A stretch of 64,000 bases of DNA, taken from contig JAWPHD010005586.1 of assembly GCA_037043455.1 (NCBI GenBank), positions 62,001 through 126,000 on the forward strand, in the 5' to 3' direction. Every line of letters begins with the position of its first letter. Position 1 is the first letter of the stretch. The translations under genes were made by a program, and so were the position numbers. Under the pieces are notes generated by a model. It worked only from the letters and a program-made list of their open reading frames with translations, was not told the origin of the DNA and ran no database searches. The stretch is from Cyrtodaria siliqua. Its lineage: Eukaryota; Mollusca; Bivalvia; Adapedonta; Hiatellidae. Below are positions 44,932 to 54,647 of this stretch, one piece after another.

Positions 44932-45297
44932 ATGATATCCGGTGACGCCACCATCGATCCAGTTGTCACTGATATCGAATCTACAGCATCGGAGACGGAG
45001 TCCGACACAGATCAAAGTAGCAGAAGTACTACAGCTGAAAAACAAGATGTAGTCGAACAACCGCTGATTATAAGCTCCAAAGACAGCCAGGAAGACCCAT
45101 CAAGTAGACCAATGCCACCAGCACGTATTTCTAAACACACTGCTGGGTTAATTTCAGAGCTGTTTTCATCAAGTGACGAGGAGGGGAACAAAACGCTAGT
45201 CGGTACCACTTCTACACCCACTCCCGGTCCAGCAAAACCACCTCGAAAAAAAGACAGAGTGTGCTGTCCAAAGGGCTTCACAGTGGTGAAAAAATAA
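44932..45297 (+). CDS. Acidic Ser/Thr-rich ORF after the transposase core
   Basis: 121 codons. The N-terminal half is rich in Ser, Thr, Asp and Glu (SETESDTDQSSRSTT); the C-terminal part is Pro/Lys-rich (PGPAKPPRKKDRVCCPKG). It has no catalytic motif. It starts inside the last codons of the transposase core (ATGA overlap), so a polycistronic reading is unlikely in an animal. More plausibly it is the natural low-complexity tail of the same transposase, out of frame after another indel, or the product of an alternative exon. Function unknown. Confidence 0.45.
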   Translation: MISGDATIDPVVTDIESTASETESDTDQSSRSTTAEKQDVVEQPLIISSKDSQEDPSSRPMPPARISKHTAGLISELFSSSDEEGNKTLVGTTSTPTPGPAKPPRKKDRVCCPKGFTVVKK

Positions 45298-45368
45298 GGA
45301 ACCAGAACAATGACAACGAAACGCAAAATCTCCACTGCAGTAAATCCGTATTCAAAAGAGACAAGTTA

Positions 45369-45812
45369 CTCCGAGTTTCGTATCTATCGGTGAAGAAGCA
45401 TGCAGGCAACTGCCATAACTCTTATATTGGATTTGAATATAATGTTTTTTTTATACTAGAAATTTTAAGGTAACTTATATCGCAGAAACTTCTATTTTTT
45501 TTTGTATATTTTCTACAGAGACAAATATCCTGGTTTAGAAGAGCAAAGGCTGTAAAACAACGGACATAGGGAAAACAAGAACAAACAGCAACGGTAACCT
45601 ATAATTTTGCTGATACTAAAATCAGCCTATCTTTGTAAGAGTATGCACTGACCGTCACCTAAAGAAATGTAATCAAAGTGATTGTTTAATTTATATATTT
45701 TTGTATTTCCTATAGACAACCTGGTTCTGATGAGCAAAGGCTGTAAAACAGCGGGTAGAGGGAAAAAAGAAAGAGGTCATCAGGCGAGAGAAGGGCCATT
45801 TGGCACTCTGTC
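45369..45812 (+). repeat. Duplicated block, copy 1
   Basis: Runs from CCGAGTTTCGTATCTATCGG to AGGTCATCAGGCGAGAGAAG and is repeated at 46191-46953. Each copy contains two exon-like segments after acceptor-like TTTTCTACAG and TTTCCTATAG. Both segments share GAGCAAAGGCTGTAAAACA and a following GGGAAAA tract, so duplication has occurred at two levels. In copy 1 the second segment is open (SKGCKTAGRGKKERGHQ). Confidence 0.8.
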
Positions 45813-45814
45813 AT

Positions 45815-45860
45815 TACCTCAAAGGTCAAGGTCACACTTGAAGGTCAAAGGTCAAATGAA
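45815..45860 (+). repeat. AGGTCA-rich repeat fragment
   Basis: CAAAGGTCAAGGTCACACTT is followed by GAAGGTCAAAGGTCAAATG. The same phrase occurs diverged at 9315 and 9990. It includes AGGTCAAAGGTCA (45842-45854), a direct repeat with 1-bp spacing. Confidence 0.6.
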
Positions 45861-46190
45861 TTTCGGGGGCATTCGTCACTTGACATTTCTCGTTTTCTCT
45901 TGAAAAAGTGTTTAATGAGAGGTACAAGCATTTTCTAACAAGTAAATAAAACATTTACATTTCAGATAGACATAGTGACTGCCCGTAACAGGAAATAAGG
46001 CAAAAGGTATGTTTTCAAATCTGACCAAAACATCTGAACAAAATAATATTCCTAACACAAATGATTTACAGATCCAATATACATACCACAAATGTTGCAG
46101 AGATTACACTGAACAATCTTTCATTTGAATACATATGTACTCAGAGAATGGGTTGCTAAACTTTGTGCATTAAGTATTTGTATTGAAATT

Positions 46191-46953
46191 CTCCGAGTTC
46201 GTGTCTATCGGTGAAGAAGCAAGTAGGCAACTGCCATAACTCTTGTATTGGATTTGAATATAATGTGTTTTTTACTAGAAATTTTATTAAATGTTGTTTA
46301 ACGGCTCATCAATACAGTATAGGTTATTTAGAGCCGCCCCATAGAGAGGGGAAGGATACATAGGAATCCGGGAACTGTGTCCTACTCTTATTATCGAATA
46401 GATTCCTATGGTTCTTTAACATGCTCAGACCGATACACGGGACCGCCCGGTTTACATCCCAATCCGACGGATGAGGCTAAGGGAAAGTGTCTTGCCCAAG
46501 AACACACCGACGAAACTCAGTGGCACCACGGAGGATTGAACCCAGGGCCTCCGGTTACAAATCCGCCGCGCTACCAACTGCGCCACGCCAGCACTCACTA
46601 GAAATTTTAAGGTAAGATATCTTAGAAACTTCTATTTTTTTGTATATTTTCTACAGAGACAAATATCATGGTTCAGAAGAGAAAGACTGTAAAACGACGG
46701 ACATAGGGAAAAAAAAGAACAAATATAGCAACGGTAACCTATAATTTGGCTGATACTAAAACCAGCCGATGTTTGTATGAGTATGCATTGACCGTCACCT
46801 AAAGAAATGTAATCAAAGTGATTGTTTAACTTATATTTGTTTGTATTTCCTATAGACATCCTGGTTCTGATGAGCAAAGGCTGTAAAACAACGGGTAGGG
46901 GGGAAAAAAGAAAGAGGTCATCAGGCGAGTGAAGGACCATTTTTGGCACTCTG
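46191..46953 (+). repeat. Duplicated block, copy 2, interrupted by a SINE
   Basis: Same order of segments as 45369-45812, with scattered substitutions. It is split by the SINE at 46287-46596 at the ACTAGAAATTTTA site; copy 1 keeps that site uninterrupted (about 45458), which proves the empty-site state. Confidence 0.85.
46287..46596 (-). mobile_element. Full-length 310-bp tRNA-headed SINE with perfect 13-bp TSD
   Basis: The minus-strand head GAGTGCTGGCGTGGCGCAGT then GGTAGCGCGGCGGATTTG (A box) is followed by CTGGGTTCAATCCTCCG (B box). The body includes TCTTGGGCAAGACACTTTCC and GAACCATAGGAATCTAT, and the end is GATGAGCCGTTAAACAAC. The flanks ACTAGAAATTTTA at 46274-46286 and 46597-46609 are identical. 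A second copy is at 49867-50144. Confidence 0.9.
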
Positions 46954-47361
46954 GTTTACATGGCATATTGTGTATTTTAAAGTAACATTTTTTTGTATAT
47001 TTCCAAATAGAAATGGTTTGCAGTAGTAGCCAGAGTGAAAGAAAACTTTGCAGAAAATAATGTCTCCCCTGGGGTTTAACCCCCTTGCGCTCTTTTTGCA
47101 CGACCCTCAATTGTTATAAATCCAATATATTCATGAAGAGGACATGTGCACCTTTGTTTTGACACTGTTCATGTAGGGGTCCGGACCAATGGTTTTCAAA
47201 GTATTTTTTAGTTTTAGAGTTCATCTTTTAGTGTTTTTAGTAGACAAAAATCGGGGGAATGTCAAAACATGCGACCTACCTAACATTAGGGTAGGTTATT
47301 GTTTCAGTAGCATGCATATGTACAAACAATAACAATTCACCCTTCATTAAGCTGCTACTCG

Positions 47362-47495
47362 CCTTATTCTGGGACCATTTACCCAATGGGAAGAGGTTAG
47401 GATCCCCTCTCCCATACATTGTCAACTAGACCTTATTCTGGGACCATTTACCCAATGGGAAGAGGTTAGGATCCCCTCTCCCATACATTGTCAAA
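47362..47495. repeat. 69-bp tandem duplication
   Basis: CCTTATTCTGGGACCATTTA starts at 47362 and 47431, and the following 60 bases are identical in the two copies. Confidence 0.9.
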
Positions 47496-49347
47496 AGAAA
47501 TGCAAAGAAATGGCAAAAAGGTAAACTTGCCTCAAAAACTGGCAGAATACAGATTCTGTTAAATAATGTACTACAATGTTGGCTTCATGGAATTTAAAGA
47601 GTAAACCACTCTTAAATTTTATTATTTTCAAAATATATAAAATATTGGAAAATATTCAAACAATCTTCACACACAGTTCTAAAACCTTGGTAATGGTTGG
47701 AAGAATTTTCCAAATTGAACCATTTAAAGGTGTTTGCTGGATTTTGAAAACCAGAAGTCATCATAGTTCTGACATTTTTAGAGCCATTCAGATGAAATCA
47801 GGCAAACAAACTCAAATAAATGGAATAAGCTGGGTTTGATTAGAGCTATGTCGCTACACGTTTGAATAACATTAAAGGAAATTCTGAAAAAAATACCTAG
47901 CTTCAGATTATGCCGTACTACTGGGGAAGCATGGAGATGACACACCACTTAGTTGTCATGAGCAGGTGGCCAAAGTTAAAAGTGGTAAGGCCATCTAGTT
48001 TTTTTCAGCAGAGCTAATGTGCAAGCAAGGAAGCAGTCTCTATTTCAATGAGCTAGAGCGAATAATGACCAAGTATGACTTGAAAGACAAGCCTCAAACA
48101 GTTACAACATAGATGAATAATTAAAGGAATAAACACAAGCGTTTAAAAGACAAAAACTGTTATTGGTACTGGAAATGCTTCAGATCACCTGATTCCACTA
48201 TTCGTTGTGTTTCCTGGGGTTATGAATGCTAGATGGATGGATAGATGACAAATCACCAGGGGCTGATGCTGTCATGAGTAGTGACAAGATATGATGTGCT
48301 ATGGCATGCTAGGCATATGTAGCTGCAGCATCAATCATGGAACAATGGTGCAAACCCTTCAGATAAATGAAGGCAAAACCGTTAACAATGTACAGTTCCA
48401 GCAGATGGCAGATGACCGAAAAGGGAATGTCTCCTGCCCATATTTTGTAAACATTTTATTGATTTTATTTTATTTTATGAAGTTATCTAGGTCATAGAAC
48501 AAAGCATGGACTTCTTTGTTACTTCTTGGACAAGCTGTGACAATTACACATACACGTTTATATTATCATCAACATTCCTTCTTTTATTTTAGCTGTGATA
48601 CTACATCACACGCGGTGTAGTTCCTGTAACTGTGACCAAAACAGACATCCCCAACCTAACGACCAGAATCTACAACCCCAGATTCAAAACCAAAGCATGC
48701 TTGCTCAAACGTCTGCATAATGGCTATTAAAACAAGGACACATAAATATTAAGACTTGGGTAAATGGATAATCTTTTTGTAAAATGTTTGCTAAATGAAA
48801 CTAATTAATTGGTATTCATTTTGGCTTTAATTTAACAGATATTAAACTTGATATTTTTTCAACAGACCTACTATTTTCATGTCGCGAATGGCAGGAACCT
48901 ATTAGGTGAGTGTGTTTTGTGGCGAACAGGAGATCGAAATGGACACCACCAATCTAACACTGCATAATGGACATCTAAAAATAATTTCAGTCAACAAAGG
49001 GCAGCAACCCCATCAAAAGTCATAACTTCCTGACAATACGCACATTACAATAATACTCCTCAAGAAGTTTCTTTTTGAGCGGATGAAAGACAGGAATAGA
49101 AAGACTGGGCTTGGCTAATGAGAAACAATGTGACTTTAAAAAGCGGCCAAAGCCGGCCCAAGGAAAGATATGATACTAATGTTCATTTTTCTCACAAGAC
49201 AACAGTATATGTACTAAAGCATGTCTGTCAAATGTTCATAAATTGTGCACTTGTGTAGTACTTAATGCCTAAGTTACATTTCACTACCAAATGAGTTTGA
49301 GAAAAGTCCAATACCATATAGTCTAGATATTGCATAAACTGTGCCAT

Positions 49348-49435
49348 ACTGGTATGCAAGTAGTAGCCGAACAGAAAATAGTGTTTATTGTACCTTCGGA
49401 TACTACTGCGGTTCGGATACTACTTGCATACCAGT
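49348..49435. repeat. 88-bp inverted repeat (hairpin)
   Basis: ACTGGTATGCAAGTAGTAGC then CGAAC pairs with GTTCGGATACTACTTGCATA then CCAGT: arms of about 25 nt with minor mismatches around a ~38-nt loop. Confidence 0.75.
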
Positions 49436-49724
49436 AGCAGTCTTGTTGTTTTGACTGTTTTTATAGCCATTAGTCGGTCATATTCCCAATGCCAAAAAAC
49501 AACAATTGAAAGATAACAAAATAAAGAGAAAAAAAGGTAGTGAAAATGTGTACAAAACACTTTTAAATGCCTCTGCTGACCTTGGTGTACTGTAACCATT
49601 ATTTTAAATGAATGTTTTAATCTATTTTTTCCCAATTTGAAGAAAAACCGCTTTGAAATTCCCAATTGTGATGGTATGGATATATTTCCCAAAATATAGG
49701 GAAACTAAACTATCACCAATGGTG

Positions 49725-50258
49725 ATGAATAACCCCGCTTAAATTCTAAGTAAAAAAAAGGGTCATAATTGTGTAATAAATTAGGCAATCAACAATGGGT
49801 GATGTAGAGGTCATCAGTTGTTATGTGAATATGAAGTCGGGGAATAACCCATTCAAAAATATTTGACGGAGGCCCCGGGTTCAATCCTCTGTGGTGCCAC
49901 TGAGTTCCGTCGGTGTATTCTTGGGCAAGACACTTTCCCTTAGCCTCGTCCGTCGGATGGGGACGTAAATCGGGCGGTCCCGTGTATCGGTCTATCCTCC
50001 GAGCATGTTAAAGAACCATAGGAATCTATGCGATATTTAGAGTAGGGCAGGTTCCCAGATACCTATGTATCCTTCCCCTCTCTCTGGGGCGGCTCTAAAT
50101 AACCTATACTGTGTTGATGAGCCATTAAACATTCAATTCAATTGAAAATTGTTTGAGGAATGCAAGTACTAAAAATGTGTTACACGATGGAACATTATGG
50201 ACAACGGCATTCCTATATAGTCCCCACTTCACTTTGTGAAAGCGGCGGTATAAAAACA
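49725..50258 (-). repeat. Minus-strand TATACCCCCGCTTTC repeat, split by SINE
   Basis: The right end (50218-50254: TAGTCCCCACTTCACTTTGTG and GAAAGCGGCGGTATA) is the inverted, diverged head of the repeat at 19981. The left part carries the reverse of the ATAATTGTGTAATAAATTAGG module. The interruption is the SINE at 49867-50144. Confidence 0.7.
49867..50144 (+). mobile_element. tRNA-headed SINE, head-truncated
   Basis: Begins CGGAGGCCCCGGGTTCAATC (B box), so the first ~35 bp of the tRNA head are missing. The rest is closely similar to 46287-46596 in the opposite orientation, through TCGTCCGTCGGATGGGG, GGGCGGTCCCGTGTATCGG and GGCGGCTCTAAATAACC. The tail is ATTCAATTCAATTG. Confidence 0.85.
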
Positions 50259-50790
50259 CTGCATCACTTTGTGACAAATGGGTCATCTTTGTCAAGATCT
50301 GTACTAAACTCCGAAACTCACCCCTACCATCCAGTTAACCAAACATATATGCCTTACTCTATTACATCTCATTCCAAAATTATCACAAGAGTTGATTGTG
50401 GTACTTCTGACACAGTTTGATCCGCATCTTAGTGACCTCACTCTTTATGCTTTTATAGGAATCCATCTATAGAAGTGTAACCGGTTATTTTTTGTAAAAA
50501 ATGCTTTTAATATTGTTTCAATCATTTCATTACAATTATTGTTTTTCATAGGTTTCAAAGGGAGAGTAATTTGTCAGTCTTGGGTTTAATTTTCTTGATG
50601 TTGTTGTCTCCCCTGATCTGAGAGTTGTTTTTATTAGGGAAATTACTGTGTTCTCATTGGTTGGTTGCGTTCATCTTGGCAGTCAATTTTATTCTTTCAC
50701 AGAGAGAGGATGGTTTTCTCTTCTGTTTCAAAAATGTACAATTTTTGAGTAGTCAAATGGTTAGTTTGGACTGAAATGGAATCATCATTA
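50259..50790. other. Spacer, no gene
   Basis: AT-rich sequence upstream of the 37-bp array. The final bases (GAAATGGAATCATCATTAG) resemble the repeat's own 3' end and may be the ancestral source sequence. Confidence 0.4.
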
Positions 50791-52523
50791 GGTGAGTATG
50801 CTGTACTGTGTTTCGACTGGTTCAATAGGTGAGTATGCTGTACTGTGTTTCGACTGGTTCATTAGGTGAGTATGCTGTACTGTGTTTCTACTGGTTCATT
50901 AGGTGAGTATGCTGTACTGTGTTTCTACTGGTTCATTAGGTGAGTATGCAGTACTGTGTTTCTACTGGTTCATTAGGTGAGTATGCTGTACTGTGTTTCT
51001 ACTGGTTCATTAGGTGAGTATGCTGTACTGTGTTTCTACTGGTTCATTAGGTGAGTATGCAGTACTGTGTTTCTACTGGTTCATTAGGTGAGTATGCTGT
51101 ACTGTGTTTCTACTGGTTCATTAGGTGAGTATGCTGTGCTGTGTTTCTACTGGTTCATTAGGTGAGTATGCTGTACTGTGTTTCTACTGGTTCATTAGGT
51201 GAGTATGCTGTACTGTGTTTCGATTGGTTCATTAGGTGAGTATGTTGTACTGTGTTTCGATTGGTTCATTAGGTGAGTATGCTGTACTGTGTTTTGATTG
51301 GTTCATTAGGTGAGTATGCTGTACTGTGTTTCGATTGGTTCATTAGGTGAGTATGCTGTACTGTGTTTCTACTGGTTCATTAGGTGAGTATGCTGTACTG
51401 TGTTTCTACTGGTTCATTAGGTGAGTATGCTGTACTGTGTTTCTACTGGTTCATTAGGTGAGTATGCTGTGCTGTGTTTCTACTGGTTCATTAGGTGAGT
51501 ATGCTGTACTGTGTTTCCACTGGTTCATTAGGTGAGTATGCTGTACTGTGTTTCTACTGGTTCATTAGGTGAGTATGCTGTACTGTGTTTCTACTGGTTC
51601 ATTAGGTGAGTATGCTGTACTGTGTTTCTACTGGTTCATTAGGTGAGTATGCTGTACTGTGTTTCCACTGGTTCATTAGGTGAGTATGCTGTACTGTGTT
51701 TCTACTGGTTCATTAGGTGAGTATGCTGTACTGTGTTTCTACTGGTTCATTAGGTGAGTATGCTGTACTGTGTTTCTACTGGTTCATTAGGTGAGTATGC
51801 TGTACTGTGTTTCTACTGGTTCATTAGGTGAGTATGCTGTACTGTGTTTCCACTGGTTCATTAGGTGAGTATGCTGTGCTGTGTTTCTACTGGTTCATTA
51901 GGTGAGTATGCTGTGCTGTGTTTCTACTGGTTCATTAGGTGAGTATGCTGTACTGTGTTTCTACTGGTTCATTAGGTGAGTATGCTGTGCTGTGTTTCTA
52001 CTGGTTCATTAGGTGAGTATGCTGTACTGTGTTTCTACTGGTTCATTAGGTGAGTATGCTGTACTGTGTTTCGACTGGTTCATTAGGTGAGTATGCTGTG
52101 CTGTGTTTCTACTGGTTCATTAGGTGAGTATGCTGTACTGTGTTTCGACTGGTTCAATAGGTGAGTATGCTGTACTGTGTTTCTACTGGTTCATTAGGTG
52201 AGTATGCAGTACTGTGTTTCTACTGGTTCATTAGGTGAGTATGCTGTACTGTGTTTCTACTGGTTCATTAGGTGAGTATGCTGTACTGTGTTTCGACTGG
52301 TTCATTAGGTGAGTATGCTGTACTGTGTTTCGACTGGTTCATTAGGTGAGTATGCTGTACTGTGTTTCTACTGGTTCATTAGGTGAGTATGCTGTACTGT
52401 GTTTCGACTGGTTCATTAGGTGAGTATGCTGTACTGTGTTTCTACTGGTTCATTAGGTGAGTATGCTGTACTGTGTTTCTACTGGTTCATTAGGTGAGTA
52501 TGCTGTGCTGTGTTTCGACTGGT
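50791..52523 (+). repeat. 37-bp minisatellite, 46 full units plus a partial
   Basis: The unit starts GGTGAGTATGCTGTACTGTG and continues with TTTCTACTGGTTCATTA. Unit starts at 50791 and 52493 differ by 1702 bp, exactly 46 x 37, so the array holds 46 full units with no net length change. Variation is confined to a few positions (CGA/CTA/CCA before CTGG, GTACTG/GTGCTG, GCTG/GCAG, CAATAG/CATTAG), with neighbouring units often sharing a variant. TAG/GTGAGT at each junction matches the 5' splice-site consensus. The 37-bp period is not a multiple of three and each frame meets stops, so it is not coding. Confidence 0.97.
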
Positions 52524-54373
52524 ATTTCGCGTGGTTTGAAATGCTTTTAAAATGTTGCATTTCTGGAATTTGTTTTCGGTCGTGTTTTCAAATATGGCAG
52601 TTGTTTTCGGGTTTGAATGTTCCACAGATCTGTCATACTTTTCTGTTTAACAAATGCATGAATATCAGGTGGTTTGGATTTCAGCACGTTTCTAACATCA
52701 CCAGATGAGTGTGAGAGAGCAGCCAGAGAATCAGGAGAGAGGAATATTATTCCACAAATCCACAAATATTGTAAATTGTTATTTTTATAAACAATTGAAT
52801 ATTGTCATATAAATCTATGTATTTATTAGTAAGATATTAAGCCTTATGTTATATGTTATAAAATCCACCACGCACAGAGAGAAATCTTATTATTCTAAGA
52901 ATATGTAAAGCTGTGATTACTTACTTTTTATTATTATATGTGTATTTATTTATAGGTTCATGATAATATATATATGTGTATAGTCTAAATATTATTATAA
53001 AGTGATTTATAATAGTTGTAACAGAGTATTTAGAATACTTTATTTGTTAATTTCAGATTCATTCGTTTCTTTTGGGTTCTCCAGACAGTACAATATACAT
53101 ATATCCATTGTTATTGAACCTACACCTTCATATGAATAAAAGTCATGAACAGTGCTCTCGTGTTTGACTCTTGACTGAGTTAGTTATGGGATCTGCATGG
53201 TACATGTAAAATACCGCCAGATTACAGTATAAAGTATGAGATCACTATAAAGCAAGTCAAACTGATTATCAACAGTACCATACTCAATGGTTCTGCCAAA
53301 TTTGGAGAGGTGCTGGAATAAATGCCTGCATTTCCACAATAGCAAACTATGATATTAAACCACCTATAATCTGATCACAATGACTTCCAGAAACACAGCT
53401 GATGAAATGAAATTGTCAAGCTTTCATCAACATATACTGACTGTCAATGAAGACCCTCCATTAACTCCATGTTTATGCTGTTCCACTAAATTTCAAGCTG
53501 CATTAGTCTGTCTCTGAATAAAGTCCAATTGGTCTACTGGCCTTTTTATCGTTCGACTTTAGACAGTATTATGCAATGACTTGTTTGTGCGATGCAACTG
53601 AAGAAACACGGAAGTGCATGTGCATTTCAAAACCAATGTGGAAGCTCTAAATCCAGATATGAACATACAAAAATGTTAAATGTCTACTCGTTATATCATA
53701 TTTTGTCCAAAATGCCTCAAATTCTAACTGTTAAAAGGATTTGTTTCGTGGTGTGTTTTCACTGACCGTGAGTATATTAAGGGCCAGATAATAGAGAATG
53801 GAGAGATACATCAGAATCCAGGAAAAGAAGTCATAAAATAAGGTCCTGGCACCAATCCTCCTGGCACCAATCCTATACAGCAATAAAAACAACTGAAAAA
53901 AATGAAAAGGAAATAATTGTTCCAGCTTTCTGTGTTGTGGAAGAATGTACAAATCAAGTTTTAAAAATGATGAAAAGGTTAAACCACCCTCTTTAGCTTG
54001 TGGCATACCTTGTACCAACACCCTCTACCACATGCTTTTACACCATGAATAACGCCATCTACTACAGCCCTCTACAGTCCTCTACATCACTAACACCTTC
54101 TACCAGGCTTCTGAATAAATCCTTCATAACAAATTTGATAAACATCCATCTACTGAAGTTATCACGATTTCAACTAAAATATGTTTATTTCAACATGAGC
54201 AAAACCTACCAAATGCTTACATTTTTGTCTCATGTCAAACTCATCCAAGTTTGTACTGAATCAAATCTTTAAATCTATTTTTCTGAAAATAAGTAGTTTA
54301 CTAATCAAATTCATGCAAACAAATTGAACTTTGTTTATTGATAACTCTGTAATGCATGTGTCAGTTTTCTCAT
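52524..54373. other. AT-rich stretch, no gene recognised
   Basis: No recognisable ORF, RNA or complete repeat. Several AATAAA-like and poly-T tracts. A small direct repeat GGCACCAATCCT(C/A) lies at 53847-53875. Confidence 0.45.
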
Positions 54374-54647
54374 TTAAAGGGACACACGACAATCTTGGTT
54401 TTAAACTCATGGCGCCCCGTTAGTCTTTTTACATTAATTGCCTTTGTTCAATCATTAATAAAATTGTATAAAGCAAATTGTCTTTGCATATTACTAACTG
54501 TTGATTTAAATTTCACCAATAATGTATTCAAACCTTTATTTAAATATATGCAAGCAGATTTAAAGTCAAAATGATACTGGATTAATAAATGGAGAGGCTA
54601 ATTTTGATGCTTGATACAAACTTCAAGATTGTCACGTGTCCCTTTAA
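54374..54647. mobile_element. 274-bp TTAA-flanked MITE
   Basis: Terminal inverted repeats AGGGACACACGACAATCTTG / CAAGATTGTCACGTGTCCCT are flanked by TTAA on both sides, as in piggyBac- and Kolobok-type insertions. The interior is AT-rich and non-coding. Related ends lie in the intron at 44145 and 44282. Confidence 0.8.

Larger units (their letters stand above)
43205..45297 (+). pseudogene. Merlin/IS1016-type DDE transposase, inactivated
   Basis: Two-exon transposase of the ISXO2/IS1595 superfamily, whose eukaryotic branch is Merlin; it would cut and paste its own element. Exon 1 (43205-43726) has a degenerate zinc-ribbon region and the diagnostic SLRRNSFFERSKLTIQDIM. It ends EHFHRKEQ at a GTAAGA donor (43727). 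Exon 2 begins after TTTACAG at 44347. The catalytic core has Asp in LEIDESLFGR, Asp in IYSDGWSSY and Glu in TNRIEGAWKHAK, spaced 64 and 41 residues apart. Two lesions are visible: TAA at 43652-43654, with homology resuming in the same frame (AVDWASF), and a 13-bp tandem duplication (44362-44374 / 44375-44387) that shifts frame just before the core. A GTG/ATG at 44372-44377 could start only the core. A Ser/Asp-rich tail ORF (44932-45297) overlaps the core stop by 4 nt. An upstream in-frame ATG at 43103 lies in a Pro-rich C-tract translation and is unlikely. Confidence 0.85.
46954..49720. other. Mostly unannotated AT-rich DNA
   Basis: No recognisable gene. 47362-47495 is a 69-bp unit in tandem (about 1.9 copies; CCTTATTCTGGGACCATTTA). 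Several acceptor-like TTTAG/TTTACAG sites and short open runs occur but none joins into a recognisable protein. Confidence 0.5.

Noticed and set aside
50791..52523. Coding tandem-repeat protein in the 37-bp array
   Set aside because: The period is not a multiple of three and all frames meet stops within a few units.
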